A stretch of DNA of 64,000 nt, taken from assembly GCF_009192735.1 (NCBI RefSeq), contig NZ_VTFU01000002.1:1-64000 (forward strand), in the 5' to 3' direction. Positions 56,757 through 64,000 of this stretch are shown one piece after another (position 1 is the stretch's first letter; the number at the start of each line of letters is the position of its first letter). The position numbers and the translations under genes were made by a program. Source of the DNA: Arthrobacter gandavensis. Its GTDB lineage: Bacteria; Actinomycetota; Actinomycetes; Actinomycetales; Micrococcaceae. The notes under the pieces were generated by a model. The model saw nothing but the letters and a program-made list of their open reading frames with translations, made no database searches and was not told the DNA's origin.

Positions 56757-57257
56757 TCAGCTGGGATCGACGGTCTCCGCGTCCGGCTTTGCCCCGGAGG
56801 CGGCCTGAAGCAGCGGCAGGGTCCGGCCCTCAAAATGAGTGTTGAGCACTATCACCGAGGATGAGCGCACTATGGTCCCAGTGGCGACCATCGAATCTAT
56901 GACCCGCTGCAGGTCAGAGTTGGAACGGGCTGCCACCCGCGCCAGCAGGTCGCTTTCACCGGAGACGGTGTGGATTTCCTGGATTTCCGGGATTTCCTCC
57001 AAGGCGCGGACCACCGCAGCATGGCCGGCGTCTTGGCTGATCGTCAGTGAGCAGTAGGCCACCACCCCGTAGCCCAGGGCCGCGGGATCCACCCGTGGGC
57101 CCCAACCGGAGATGACGCCGAGCCGCTGCATCCTGTCCAACCGGGCCTGGACCGTGGCACGCGCCACCTGCAATGTGCGCGACGCCTCCAGCACTGACAT
57201 CCGGGGTTGGTCGGTGAAAAGTGTAATGATGCGGGCATCCAGGGCGTCTGTGGGCAT
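56757..57257 (-). CDS. Lrp/AsnC-family transcriptional regulator
   Basis: A 166-residue regulator with an N-terminal helix-turn-helix (DALDARIITLFTDQPRMSV, then LQVARATVQARLDRMQRLG) and a C-terminal RAM/ACT-like ligand domain (VRALEEIPEIQEIHTVSGES DLLARV, near 85-110). I start at ATG 57257, preceded by AGGAGAGGG. It is divergent from an amino acid permease gene, a common arrangement in which the Lrp protein controls the permease in response to an amino acid. Confidence 0.92.
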   Translation of the reverse strand: MPTDALDARIITLFTDQPRMSVLEASRTLQVARATVQARLDRMQRLGVISGWGPRVDPAALGYGVVAYCSLTISQDAGHAAVVRALEEIPEIQEIHTVSGESDLLARVAARSNSDLQRVIDSMVATGTIVRSSSVIVLNTHFEGRTLPLLQAASGAKPDAETVDPS

Positions 57258-57400
57258 CTTTCCCTCTCCTGCACAGCAGTTAGCTGCGCAAACTGTAAGC
57301 ATTCTGCCACGCAAGCTCTACATTCCTTCCCGTGACCAGCCCCGGCATAAGATGGATAGGCCGCTTCACGGCAATCCCCCCATTCAAAGGCGCCTCTTCC

Positions 57401-58831
57401 ATGACCTCCCGAACGTCCGCAGCCGGTTCCACCGAACCAGGCACCCCGATTCCGGCGGAGCCCGCCAAAGCGCGGAAGCTGCTCCCCCGCCATTTGGTGT
57501 TCATGAGCCTGGGCAGCGCGATCGGGACCGGTCTGTTTGTGGGTTCCGGAGCCGGCATCCAGGCCGCCGGACCGGCCGTCCTGCTGTCCTTCCTGATCGC
57601 AGGCACCATGGTTGTCCTCGTCATGCGGATGATGGGTGAGATGGCCGCGGCGGACCCCAGCAGCGGCGCGTTCTCCGTGTACGCCGAAAAGGCGCTGGGC
57701 CGCCCGGCCGGCACCACCGTCGGTTGGCTTTGGTGGCTGCAGCTCGTTATCGTCATTGCCGCCGAGGCCACGGCCGCGGCGGCGATTGTCGCTTCGATGT
57801 GGCCCGGCTCCCAGCAGTGGGTGCTGGCCCTGGTCTTCATCAGCGCTTTTACTGCCATCAACTTGGGCGGAGTGGCGAACCTGGGCGAGTTTGAGTACTG
57901 GTTCGCGCTGCTGAAGGTGCTCGCCATCGTGGCGTTCCTTGCCGTCGGTGTGGCGTTCATTGCCGGCTGGCTGCCCAATGTTCCGGCGCCGGGCATGAGC
58001 AACCTCACCGGCAACGGCGGCTTCATGCCCCACGGCTGGAGCGGAGTGGGTGCCGGACTGCTGCTGGTGGTGTTCGCCTTCGGCGGCACCGAGATTGTCG
58101 CCGTCGCCGCGGCCGACGCCGAGGACCCGCAGGCGAGCATCACCAAGGCCATCAACTCGGTGGTCTGGCGCATCCTGGTGTTCTTCATCGGTTCGGTGCT
58201 GGTGATCGTCACGATCCTGCCGTGGGACAGCGAAGCGCTCAGCACCGGCCCCTTTGTCGCGGCCCTGGCCGCCGCGCGGGTGCCGGGCGCCGACGTCGTC
58301 ATGGCGGTTGTCATTGTGGTGGCCCTGCTGTCAGCCCTGAACGCCAACCTCTACGGCGCTTCCCGGATGGTCTTTTCCCTGGCGGAGCGGGGCCGGATGC
58401 CCAAGGCACTGGCCCGCAAAAGCGCCAACGGAGTTCCCCGGGCGGCTGTGGCTGCCTCTGTGGCGTTCGGGTTCCTGGCTGTGGTGCTCAATTACCTGTA
58501 CCCGGAAACGGTCCTGATGATCCTGCTGAACCTGGTGGGGTCCACCTGCCTGGTGGTCTGGGGGATGTCGATCATTTCGCAGATCATCCTGCGCCGCCGC
58601 GCCGATGCCGCCGGAACGCATCTCACCTTCAAGATGTGGGCCTTCCCCTGGCTCTCCTACTTTGCCCTGGCGCTGCTGGCCGGCATTGTGGTGCTCGGGT
58701 TCCTGGACCCGGCCGTACGCATCCAGCTGGTGGCAACGACGGCCCTGACCTGCCTGCTGGGGACCGCCGCATGGCTGTTGGACCGCCGGACAACGCGCCC
58801 GGACAGCCAGCTGCCTCAGTCCGGGAACTGA
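57401..58831 (+). CDS. amino acid permease (APC family)
   Basis: A 476-residue transporter with about 12 transmembrane helices. The first helix contains the APC-family sequence LGSAIGTGLFVGSGAGI, which forms part of the substrate site, and GEMAAADPSSGAFSVYAEK follows helix 2, as in the GabP/AnsP/proline permease group. Substrate cannot be decided. ATG 57401 gives a normal N-terminus; GTG 57332 in the same frame is possible, and neither has a good ribosome binding site. In the divergent region CAGTT and AACTG (57277-57295) form a weak palindrome. Confidence 0.9.
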   Translation: MTSRTSAAGSTEPGTPIPAEPAKARKLLPRHLVFMSLGSAIGTGLFVGSGAGIQAAGPAVLLSFLIAGTMVVLVMRMMGEMAAADPSSGAFSVYAEKALGRPAGTTVGWLWWLQLVIVIAAEATAAAAIVASMWPGSQQWVLALVFISAFTAINLGGVANLGEFEYWFALLKVLAIVAFLAVGVAFIAGWLPNVPAPGMSNLTGNGGFMPHGWSGVGAGLLLVVFAFGGTEIVAVAAADAEDPQASITKAINSVVWRILVFFIGSVLVIVTILPWDSEALSTGPFVAALAAARVPGADVVMAVVIVVALLSALNANLYGASRMVFSLAERGRMPKALARKSANGVPRAAVAASVAFGFLAVVLNYLYPETVLMILLNLVGSTCLVVWGMSIISQIILRRRADAAGTHLTFKMWAFPWLSYFALALLAGIVVLGFLDPAVRIQLVATTALTCLLGTAAWLLDRRTTRPDSQLPQSGN

Positions 58832-58845
58832 CGGGCGCACAGCAG

Positions 58846-58873
58846 CGGCCTCCTGCTTTCCTGCGGGAGGCCG
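58846..58873 (+). terminator. stem-loop after the permease gene
   Basis: CGGCCTCC (58846-58853) pairs with GGAGGCCG (58866-58873), 14 nt after the stop codon. Confidence 0.6.
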
Positions 58874-59234
58874 TGGATACCTTGAGAATATTTCCTGCGG
58901 AATCTTATGGAAAAACTGCGGATGGCAGTCCGCATTTGTTTTTTGCGGATTTATGCGCACCGGCATTTCTCCAGTGTGCACAGGCTTTTCCGCGTAAATA
59001 AATAAAGTCTGCTTTTAGCAGTATTCCGGACCGGTTTTTCTGACTTTTCCCACCGCGGGACTGGCAAACGGAAAACCTGCTCCGAATCCGGGAACAACCA
59101 GAAAAGTGGGACCCGGAACAACCGGCCACCGCGTCCGGTCTGCACAGCTGTTCCGAGCCCTCCTGGAGTCCTGCTTCCGGCGGCGCGGGGATCCGGGGAT
59201 CCCCGCTCGCCGCCTGAGCCGCAGGGCGTCCCTG
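58874..59234. other. non-coding region
   Basis: Apart from the terminator at 58917-58945, I see no gene on either strand. Positions 58875-59060 are noticeably richer in A/T than the flanks. A GGATCCGGGGATCC repeat lies near 59189-59205. A plus-strand open frame at 59106-59363 overlaps the small minus-strand gene and is judged a shadow. Confidence 0.5.
58917..58945 (+). terminator. rho-independent terminator
   Basis: TGCGGA (58917-58922) pairs with TCCGCA (58929-58934) around a 6-nt loop, followed by TTTGTTTTTT. Confidence 0.8.
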
Positions 59235-59235
59235 C
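59221..59235 (-). terminator. small hairpin after the tiny basic protein gene
   Basis: GCAGGG-CGT-CCCTGC, starting at the last base of the stop codon on the minus strand. Confidence 0.4.
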
Positions 59236-59366
59236 TACTGGCCCTTGCGCTTCTTGGGCATCAGCTCATTTTCGCTGGCATTCTTCGCCCGTTTTTCGGC
59301 CCGCTTGTCCTTAATGGACTTGCCGGGCTTTTTTTCGCTCGAACCCTGTGGGGATTTACCTGACAA
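59235..59366 (-). CDS. tiny basic conserved-type protein
   Basis: A 43-residue, lysine-rich protein too short for most gene finders. It contains KPGKSIKDKRAEKRAKN in its middle and ends MPKKRKGQ. I recall similar short KSIKEKRAxKRAK proteins of unknown function in other actinobacteria. The preferred start is TTG (59366), with GGAG six bases upstream; an in-frame ATG at 59393 with GAGG before it would add nine residues. It is likely monocistronic, with an AT-rich upstream region (about 59395-59460). Nucleic-acid or ribosome association is only a guess from charge. Confidence 0.65.
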   Translation of the reverse strand: MSGKSPQGSSEKKPGKSIKDKRAEKRAKNASENELMPKKRKGQ

Positions 59367-59547
59367 TTTAGGCTCCTCTGAAAGAAACAGCATCGACACC
59401 TCATGACCATACCCGGTAAAAAAATAAAAGCCAGTTCCCCCTGAAAAACACTCAACCCATTCCGTGGGGAATTCCGGGTTTTCCAGCCGCGCGGCGCCGC
59501 CGGATCCTCCCGTTGGCAGGTCCGCCTCAGGGATGGATGCGCTCAGA

Positions 59548-61098
59548 CTAGCGGATCAGTTCCTTGGCGAACCAGGCATCCGCGTAGAACTGCGGAGAAA
59601 GAGAGGCCAGCAGCTCGCCGTAGACTTCGGGCTCCAGGGCCTGGGCGGAGCCTGCGGGAACATCGGCGGCGAAGGCTGAGACGCCCAGGCCGGCCTCATG
59701 GTCCTGCAGGGTCAGACCGGCTGCCTCCAGGATGGTGGGGTACATGCTCAGCTGGTCGATGCCCGGACGCAGCATGACGTCTGCGGCGCCGCCCGGAATC
59801 CAGATCCGGTTGAAGATGGTGCGGTTGTCGTGATGGTCCAGCTGCTCGTGGAAAGCGTCTCCTGCGCTCATGTGCTTGAGGTGGTCGCCCATGATGACCA
59901 CGGCCGTGTCCTCGAGATAGCCCATGTCCTTCATATAGGTCACAAAGCCGGCCACCTGCGTCATGGAGCAGGAGAACACCGAGGTGACGTTGTTCCGGGT
60001 GTCGACGTCGCAGTAGTCATAGACGTGCACCGGTTCGTGGGTGTCCAGGGTGAGCAGGGAGAGGTTGAACGGCTGGCCGGTTCTTTCCGCCTCGGCGTGC
60101 AGTTCGTCGATCTTGTCCTTGGCGTTGGCGAGAAGACGCTCGTCACTGAGGCCCCAGTCGCTCCGGAAGCTCTCCTCCGGTTCCCCGGCGGCGCGCCAGT
60201 CGGCCAGGCCCTTCTGCTCGGAATATCCGTGGGTGCCCAGGAACGTGTCCTTGGCGGCAAAGGATGAGTTGGCGCCGCCCAGGAAGACACTGGTGTAACC
60301 CTGCCCGGACAGGACGTCGCCGAGGCAGGTGGACCCGCCCAGGTAGGTGTCGCCGTCGTCCTCGAGTTCTCCGGGTTCGCTGCTGCTCCCGGAGCCCACG
60401 CCCTTCAGCGGGATTCCGCACTGGGTCGAGACGAGACCGGCCATGGTCCAGCCCCCGCCCTGGTACTGCTGGAAATCCTGCACGCTCCCCCACCCCTCGG
60501 CGGAACTGGTGACCTCCTTCAGCGGCTCGAAGGCGTCCTTCTCGAACAACTGGTCATCAGCGAGGGTCTGCTCGCCGGACTCAAGGTAAATCAGGACGAG
60601 ATTGCGCTTCTGGTCGGCGCTGGTGACGGTTGGCTCCACGTAGTAATCACCAATGTTGTACGGGGAGTTCGCGGCCTTGATGTAGTCGGCAACACCCACG
60701 GTGGTGGCGAAGGCCGTGGTGCCGCCAATGACGACGGCGCCCACGAGGGCGGTGGCAATGCTGCGCATGATCCACTGGTGATGACGCGGGCGCCGGGGCG
60801 CTCCGTTGCGGAGGCGGCGCCTGTGGCGGTGGTGCAGCAGGGCGATGAGAGCGGTGATGAGCAGGGGCACAACACCAATCCCCAGGATGCCGAGCCAGAC
60901 GATGCCCCCTCCCCCGCCGTCGGTTTCCACGGAGACCAGGTTCAGGAGCATTTGGTTGACGGAAATCTCGCCCCAAAAGAAACGGATGCCGAAGGCGGCG
61001 ATGAGCATGGCGAGTCCGGCCCAGATCAGCAGATAGACCAGGATTCGCCCCATGACGACGCCACCCCGTCGGGTCAAGTGAAAAATCCGGCCAGACAT
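59548..61098 (-). CDS. sulfatase-fold phosphoglycerol-transferase-like membrane enzyme (OpgB/LtaS type)
   Basis: A 516-residue membrane protein: three transmembrane helices in the first 145 residues (for example ILVYLLIWAGLAMLIAAFGI), then an extracytoplasmic alkaline-phosphatase/sulfatase-fold domain. LVLIYLESGE supplies a metal ligand, WTMAGLVSTQCGIPLKG resembles the nucleophile region of OpgB (MdoB), and LDTHEPVH and VVIMGDHLKHM give further ligands. OpgB/LtaS enzymes move phosphoglycerol from phosphatidylglycerol to a glycan. A real substrate in this organism is unknown. GAGGGG supports ATG 61098; a promoter is seen at 61173-61201. Confidence 0.85.
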   Translation of the reverse strand: MSGRIFHLTRRGGVVMGRILVYLLIWAGLAMLIAAFGIRFFWGEISVNQMLLNLVSVETDGGGGGIVWLGILGIGVVPLLITALIALLHHRHRRRLRNGAPRRPRHHQWIMRSIATALVGAVVIGGTTAFATTVGVADYIKAANSPYNIGDYYVEPTVTSADQKRNLVLIYLESGEQTLADDQLFEKDAFEPLKEVTSSAEGWGSVQDFQQYQGGGWTMAGLVSTQCGIPLKGVGSGSSSEPGELEDDGDTYLGGSTCLGDVLSGQGYTSVFLGGANSSFAAKDTFLGTHGYSEQKGLADWRAAGEPEESFRSDWGLSDERLLANAKDKIDELHAEAERTGQPFNLSLLTLDTHEPVHVYDYCDVDTRNNVTSVFSCSMTQVAGFVTYMKDMGYLEDTAVVIMGDHLKHMSAGDAFHEQLDHHDNRTIFNRIWIPGGAADVMLRPGIDQLSMYPTILEAAGLTLQDHEAGLGVSAFAADVPAGSAQALEPEVYGELLASLSPQFYADAWFAKELIR

Positions 61099-61172
61099 GA
61101 CATCCCCTCGCGTTCCAGATGCCCGCGCTTCGCCAAACACCCTTGACATCCAACCCGATTTCGGGCATCAGA

Positions 61173-61201
61173 AGCATAGTACCGTTATGCCGCCCATTCA
61201 A
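61173..61201 (-). promoter_or_regulatory. promoter of the sulfatase-fold gene
   Basis: On the minus strand TTGAAT (61196-61201) and TATGCT (61173-61178) are spaced by 17 bp, a good match to a housekeeping promoter, giving a 5' UTR of about 70 nt. Confidence 0.6.
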
Positions 61202-61332
61202 GAGTGAATCGCGCGCATGAATCGCGGTGACCGGCCGCACAGCGGCGGATTCTCCGGCTCCCCTACCCCGCTGCCGGCCCGGGTCCGGCACGCCGCCGCA
61301 GGAGGCCGGACAACAGGAACGCCGCTGGGCAA

Positions 61333-61353
61333 GACTGCACACTTTGTACAGTC
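61333..61353. promoter_or_regulatory. candidate operator upstream of the oxoacid dehydrogenase operon
   Basis: Half-sites GACTGCACA and TGTACAGTC around CTT, matching as an inverted repeat at 8 of 9 positions, about 55 bp upstream of the -35 of the dehydrogenase promoter. No regulator gene is within the window on this side. Confidence 0.5.
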
Positions 61354-61408
61354 TCCGGGGGTTCTTTGAAACAGATGAGGACATCCTGTGCACTCCCCCG
61401 CGCGCGGA

Positions 61409-61437
61409 TTGCCGAGCCGTACCCCGGGGGTTAGGTT
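61409..61437 (+). promoter_or_regulatory. promoter of the oxoacid dehydrogenase operon
   Basis: TTGCCG (61409-61414), 17-bp spacer and TAGGTT (61432-61437), which ends 7 nt before the ATG at 61445. Transcription would start at or next to the start codon, so the mRNA is probably leaderless. Confidence 0.65.
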
Positions 61438-61444
61438 TCGACCT

Positions 61445-62509
61445 ATGGTCTTAGTCACATCCACGGTCCCGGAGCTTTCCGGTGACGAACTTCGCCGCCT
61501 GTACCGGCTGCTCACCTCCGTGCGTCAACTCGATCTGGCAGCGGTCGCATGGCAGCGCCAGGGCATCATCCCCGGCTACGCCCCGGAACTCGGGCAGGAA
61601 GCCGCGCAGGTGGGCAGTGCCTTCGCCATGGACACCAGCCGCGACTTCATCTTCCCCACCTACCGGGAGATGGGCGCGGCGCTGACCCTGGGCGTGGACA
61701 TGGTGGAGTACATGGCGACCCACAAAGCGTCCTGGCACGGCGGACTGTATGACCCGGTGACCACCCGGCTCGCCCCCATCCAGGCTGTGGTCGGCGGATC
61801 GGTGCTGCACGCGGTTGGGTGGGCGCACGGCCAGCGCCTCGCCGCGGCACCCGCCAGCGGAAGGCCTGCTGACGAAATGCCCGCTGACGGCCTGCCCGCG
61901 GCCTTGACATACTTCGGCGACGGTGCCAGTTCCCAAGGCGACATCCACGAGGCGATGAACTTTGCCGCCGTGCTCAAGGCACCGGTGGTCTTCTTCGTGC
62001 AGAACAACGGCTGGGCCATTTCGCTGCCCACCTCAGCACAGGTGGCCGGCGGGACCGTTGCGGCGCGTGCCGCCGGGTACGGCATGAAAGCCCTAACCGT
62101 TGACGGCAACGACGTCACCGCCGTCGTGCGGGCCACCCGAGAGGCACTGGCCCATGCCCGTGCCGGCCTCGGACCGGTGCTGATCGAAGCCATGACCTAC
62201 CGGCGGGGACCGCATTCCACCAGTGACGACCCCGGCCGCTACCGGACGCTCGAGGACGAGCGGCGCGACGCCGGTGCCGACCCCGTGGCGCTCCTGGCCG
62301 AACAGCTGCTCTCGGCCGGGCACGCCGACCAGGACTTCCTCGACGCCGCCCACGCTGATGCCGTGGCCGCAGCCGAGGTCGTCCGGCTGGGAGTGCAGGA
62401 ACTGAAACCCCGTCCCGGCGCGGAAATGTTCGAGTTTGTGTTCGCCGAAACCACTCAGCAGCTCACAGACCAGGCCAGCGCCTGGCGGAAGGAATCCGAA
62501 CATGACTGA
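61445..62509 (+). CDS. 2-oxoacid dehydrogenase E1 component, alpha subunit
   Basis: Thiamine-diphosphate-dependent alpha subunit (354 residues) of a pyruvate or branched-chain 2-oxoacid dehydrogenase. The ThDP-binding motif runs from GDGASSQGDIHEA (158-170) to QNNGW (186-190); YREMGAALTLGV and YRRGPHSTSDDPGRYR (phosphorylation-loop-like region) are also typical. Which substrate is used cannot be told from sequence; the neighbourhood contains leu/ilv genes but not adjacent. It overlaps the beta subunit gene by 8 nt. Confidence 0.93.
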   Translation: MVLVTSTVPELSGDELRRLYRLLTSVRQLDLAAVAWQRQGIIPGYAPELGQEAAQVGSAFAMDTSRDFIFPTYREMGAALTLGVDMVEYMATHKASWHGGLYDPVTTRLAPIQAVVGGSVLHAVGWAHGQRLAAAPASGRPADEMPADGLPAALTYFGDGASSQGDIHEAMNFAAVLKAPVVFFVQNNGWAISLPTSAQVAGGTVAARAAGYGMKALTVDGNDVTAVVRATREALAHARAGLGPVLIEAMTYRRGPHSTSDDPGRYRTLEDERRDAGADPVALLAEQLLSAGHADQDFLDAAHADAVAAAEVVRLGVQELKPRPGAEMFEFVFAETTQQLTDQASAWRKESEHD

Positions 62510-63596
62510 CCAATTGACGGGCAGCTCGGACCTCGCCGCCGCACGGGACAATACGGGAGACACAGCGGTGCAGCAGCAGTCCGCCGCCGTCCCCGCCCCC
62601 GCCGGCTCCGGAGCCGGTGCAACCATGTCCATGCAGGCGGCACTGAACCGGGCACTCGCCGAAATCCTCGAGCAGGACCCGAAGGCACTGGTCCTGGGCG
62701 AGGACGTCGGCAGGCTCGGCGGCGTCTTCCGCATCACCGACGGGCTGCAGCGGCGCTTCGGCGCGGACCGGGTATTGGACACCCCACTGGCCGAATCCGG
62801 CATCCTCGGCATGTCAGTGGGCCTGGCCATGGCCGGGTTCCACCCCATTCCCGAAGTGCAGTTTGACGGTTTCGCCTACCCCGCGGTCAACCAGATCATC
62901 ACGCAGCTGGCACGGATGAACTACCGCAGCCGCGGAACCCTGCCCATGCCCGTCACGCTGCGGGTGCCCAGCTTCGGCGGCATCCGCGCCCCGGAACACC
63001 ATGGCGAGTCCCTTGAAGCCCTGTTTGCCCATGTCCCGGGCCTGCTGGTGGTGTCGCCTTCGAGTCCGCAGGAGGCCTATCACCTGCTCAAGCATGCCGC
63101 CGCCCTTCCGGATCCGGTGATCTTCATGGAGCCGAAGTCCCGCTACTGGCAAAAGGGGGAAGTCATTGCGTCCGACGGCGGCAGTCCGCTCGGTTCGAAA
63201 GTGGTGCGCTCCGGCAAACACGTCACATTGATCGCGTGGGGCGCCATGGTGGCGCGCTGCCTTCAGGTTGCCGAGCTCGCGGCCGAGGACGGCATTGAGG
63301 TGGAGGTCCTGGACCTGCGCTGGCTCAAGCCGATCGACGCCGCCGGCCTCGCCGCATCGGTGGCGCGGACCCGGCGCGCCGTCGTCGTGCACGAAGCCCC
63401 GCTGACCTCCGGGCTGGGGGCAGAAGTGGCGGCACTGGTCACCGAACGCTGCTTTGACACCCTCAGGGCACCGGTTGAGCGGGTTACCGGATTCGACGTA
63501 CCGTATCCCTCAGGTGACCTGGAGGACGAGTACATCCCGAACATCGACCGCATCCTGTTCGGGATCCAGCGAGTATTGGAGTATCGACGTGGCTGA
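62502..63596 (+). CDS. 2-oxoacid dehydrogenase E1 component, beta subunit
   Basis: Beta subunit (364 residues) partnering the preceding alpha subunit. The transketolase pyrimidine domain contains ALVLGEDVGRLGGVFRIT and TPLAESGILGMSVGLAMAG; the C-terminal domain has VTLIAWGAMVARCLQVAE and DLRWLKPIDAAGL. ATG 62502 overlaps the alpha stop; it adds a 42-residue unstructured, alanine-rich extension before the core (MSMQAALNRALAEIL), so a start at ATG 62625 is an alternative. Its stop overlaps the lipoyl protein start by 8 nt. Confidence 0.93.
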   Translation: MTDQLTGSSDLAAARDNTGDTAVQQQSAAVPAPAGSGAGATMSMQAALNRALAEILEQDPKALVLGEDVGRLGGVFRITDGLQRRFGADRVLDTPLAESGILGMSVGLAMAGFHPIPEVQFDGFAYPAVNQIITQLARMNYRSRGTLPMPVTLRVPSFGGIRAPEHHGESLEALFAHVPGLLVVSPSSPQEAYHLLKHAAALPDPVIFMEPKSRYWQKGEVIASDGGSPLGSKVVRSGKHVTLIAWGAMVARCLQVAELAAEDGIEVEVLDLRWLKPIDAAGLAASVARTRRAVVVHEAPLTSGLGAEVAALVTERCFDTLRAPVERVTGFDVPYPSGDLEDEYIPNIDRILFGIQRVLEYRRG

Positions 63597-63918
63597 AATT
63601 CCTTTTCCCCTGCCCGACCTCGGCGAAGGGCTGATCGAAGCCACCGTGCTGGAATGGCTGGTGTCCGAGGGTGACCAGGTGGAGCGGAACCAGCCGCTGG
63701 TGGAGGTGGAGACCTCCAAATCTGCTCTCGAGCTGCCCTCCCCGCAGGCCGGACGGGTGGCCCGCATCTACGGCGCACCAGGAGAGAAAATCAACGTTGG
63801 CGAACCGCTGATTGTCTTCGAAGTGCCGGATAACACCGCCGGAATCGTGGGAACCGTGCCGCAGGAGGCCCCCGCCCGCCGCCGTGTCCGGCTGACCGCC
63901 GCCTTAGACGAGGACTAA
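63589..63918 (+). CDS. stand-alone lipoyl-domain protein (E2-like, no acyltransferase domain)
   Basis: A 109-residue protein consisting of a single lipoyl domain, beginning FPLPDLGEGLIEATVLEW and with the lipoylated lysine at position 44 in VEVETSKSALELPSP, followed by a short arginine-rich tail and stop. A normal E2 (dihydrolipoamide acyltransferase) of about 400 or more residues has additional subunit-binding and catalytic domains; none follow here in frame. GTG 63589 with GGAG upstream is the start. It would carry acyl groups from the E1 pair; the acyltransferase must be encoded elsewhere. Confidence 0.88.
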   Translation: MAEIPFPLPDLGEGLIEATVLEWLVSEGDQVERNQPLVEVETSKSALELPSPQAGRVARIYGAPGEKINVGEPLIVFEVPDNTAGIVGTVPQEAPARRRVRLTAALDED

Positions 63919-63922
63919 AGCC

Positions 63923-64000
63923 ATGGAACTGCGGACCCGCACGGTTGAAGGCACCGATCCCCAGCTTTTCGCCGAACTCATTGAACCCGACGGCGGGGCC
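63923..64000 (+). CDS. start of an unidentified gene (cut by the window end)
   Basis: An ATG 4 nt after the lipoyl gene opens a frame of 26 codons (MELRTRTVEGTDPQLFAEL and seven more residues) reaching the last base. It is in the same operon by spacing. Too little is visible to name it; an enzyme acting with the dehydrogenase complex is likely only from position. Confidence 0.55.
   Translation, partial: MELRTRTVEGTDPQLFAELIEPDGGA

Larger units (their letters stand above)
61099..61444. other. divergent promoter region of the sulfatase-fold and dehydrogenase genes
   Basis: No gene is apparent on either strand. The stretch contains the sulfatase-gene promoter (61173-61201), a palindrome (61333-61353) and the dehydrogenase promoter (61409-61437), each listed separately. 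Confidence 0.6.

Noticed and set aside
59106-59363. 85-codon plus-strand frame with hydrophobic stretch
   Set aside because: It is antisense to the small basic protein, which has a ribosome binding site and a recognisable composition; the hydrophobicity is what antisense of lysine/glutamate-rich codons gives.

Overview
The window is an ordinary housekeeping stretch of a high-GC Gram-positive chromosome. An rRNA-operon leader of the type seen in Arthrobacter and relatives, an ilvD / ilvB-ilvN-ilvC-serA block, a fused RmlC-RmlD enzyme, mqo and a nad operon led by a Nudix-type regulator all point to Actinobacteria. Micrococcaceae (Arthrobacter-like) is my inference; I could not run a database search.

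Layout. 1-557: 5' leader and upstream region of an rRNA operon reading leftwards out of the window. 558-3584 (-): leuB, ilvE and a metallo-beta-lactamase-fold hydrolase. 3721-9456 (+): a two-component system, a YjbR-like protein and a MacB/FtsX-type ABC exporter. 9606-10136: an unrecognised helical protein. 10239-13584: dTDP-rhamnose genes (rmlC-rmlD fusion and rmlB on -, rmlA on +), bounded by two near-identical 54-bp terminator repeats. 13681-19395: metG, a quinone-oxidoreductase-like protein, a polytopic membrane protein and a second ABC exporter. 19610-27055 (-): serA, ilvC, ilvN, ilvB, a leader peptide with attenuator, and ilvD. 27216-32278: small proteins, a 2-hydroxyacid dehydrogenase, two identical tRNA-Lys genes, a MarR regulator, a Bcp peroxiredoxin, tRNA-Leu and a fasciclin lipoprotein. 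32530-40077: a peptide-type ABC transporter with two solute-binding proteins and a fused two-domain ATPase on the opposite strand. 40175-49302: mqo, an RND permease, a luciferase-like oxidoreductase with a MarR regulator, an SDR enzyme and an MFS transporter. 49299-56597 (-): an M20 peptidase, then (transcribed from the right) an NrtR-like Nudix regulator, nadA, nadB, nadC and a cysteine desulfurase. 56757-61098: an Lrp regulator facing an amino acid permease, a tiny basic protein with a TTG start and an OpgB-like sulfatase-fold enzyme. 61445-64000 (+): a 2-oxoacid dehydrogenase E1-alpha/E1-beta pair, a stand-alone lipoyl protein and the start of a further gene.

Main themes. Branched-chain amino acid synthesis is spread over several units, tied together by a branched-chain-rich leader peptide with terminator and by a shared 16-bp motif upstream of leuB and ilvB. 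NAD synthesis is one tightly overlapping operon with an inactive-looking Nudix protein and a palindrome at its promoter. Several genes lack a Shine-Dalgarno sequence and carry a -10-like hexamer 6-7 nt before the start codon, suggesting leaderless mRNAs. I found no phage, IS element, CRISPR array or obvious defence island. The less expected items are non-coding: repeats bounding the rhamnose genes, stop codons inside stem-loops, short tandem repeats at gene ends and several operator-like palindromes.
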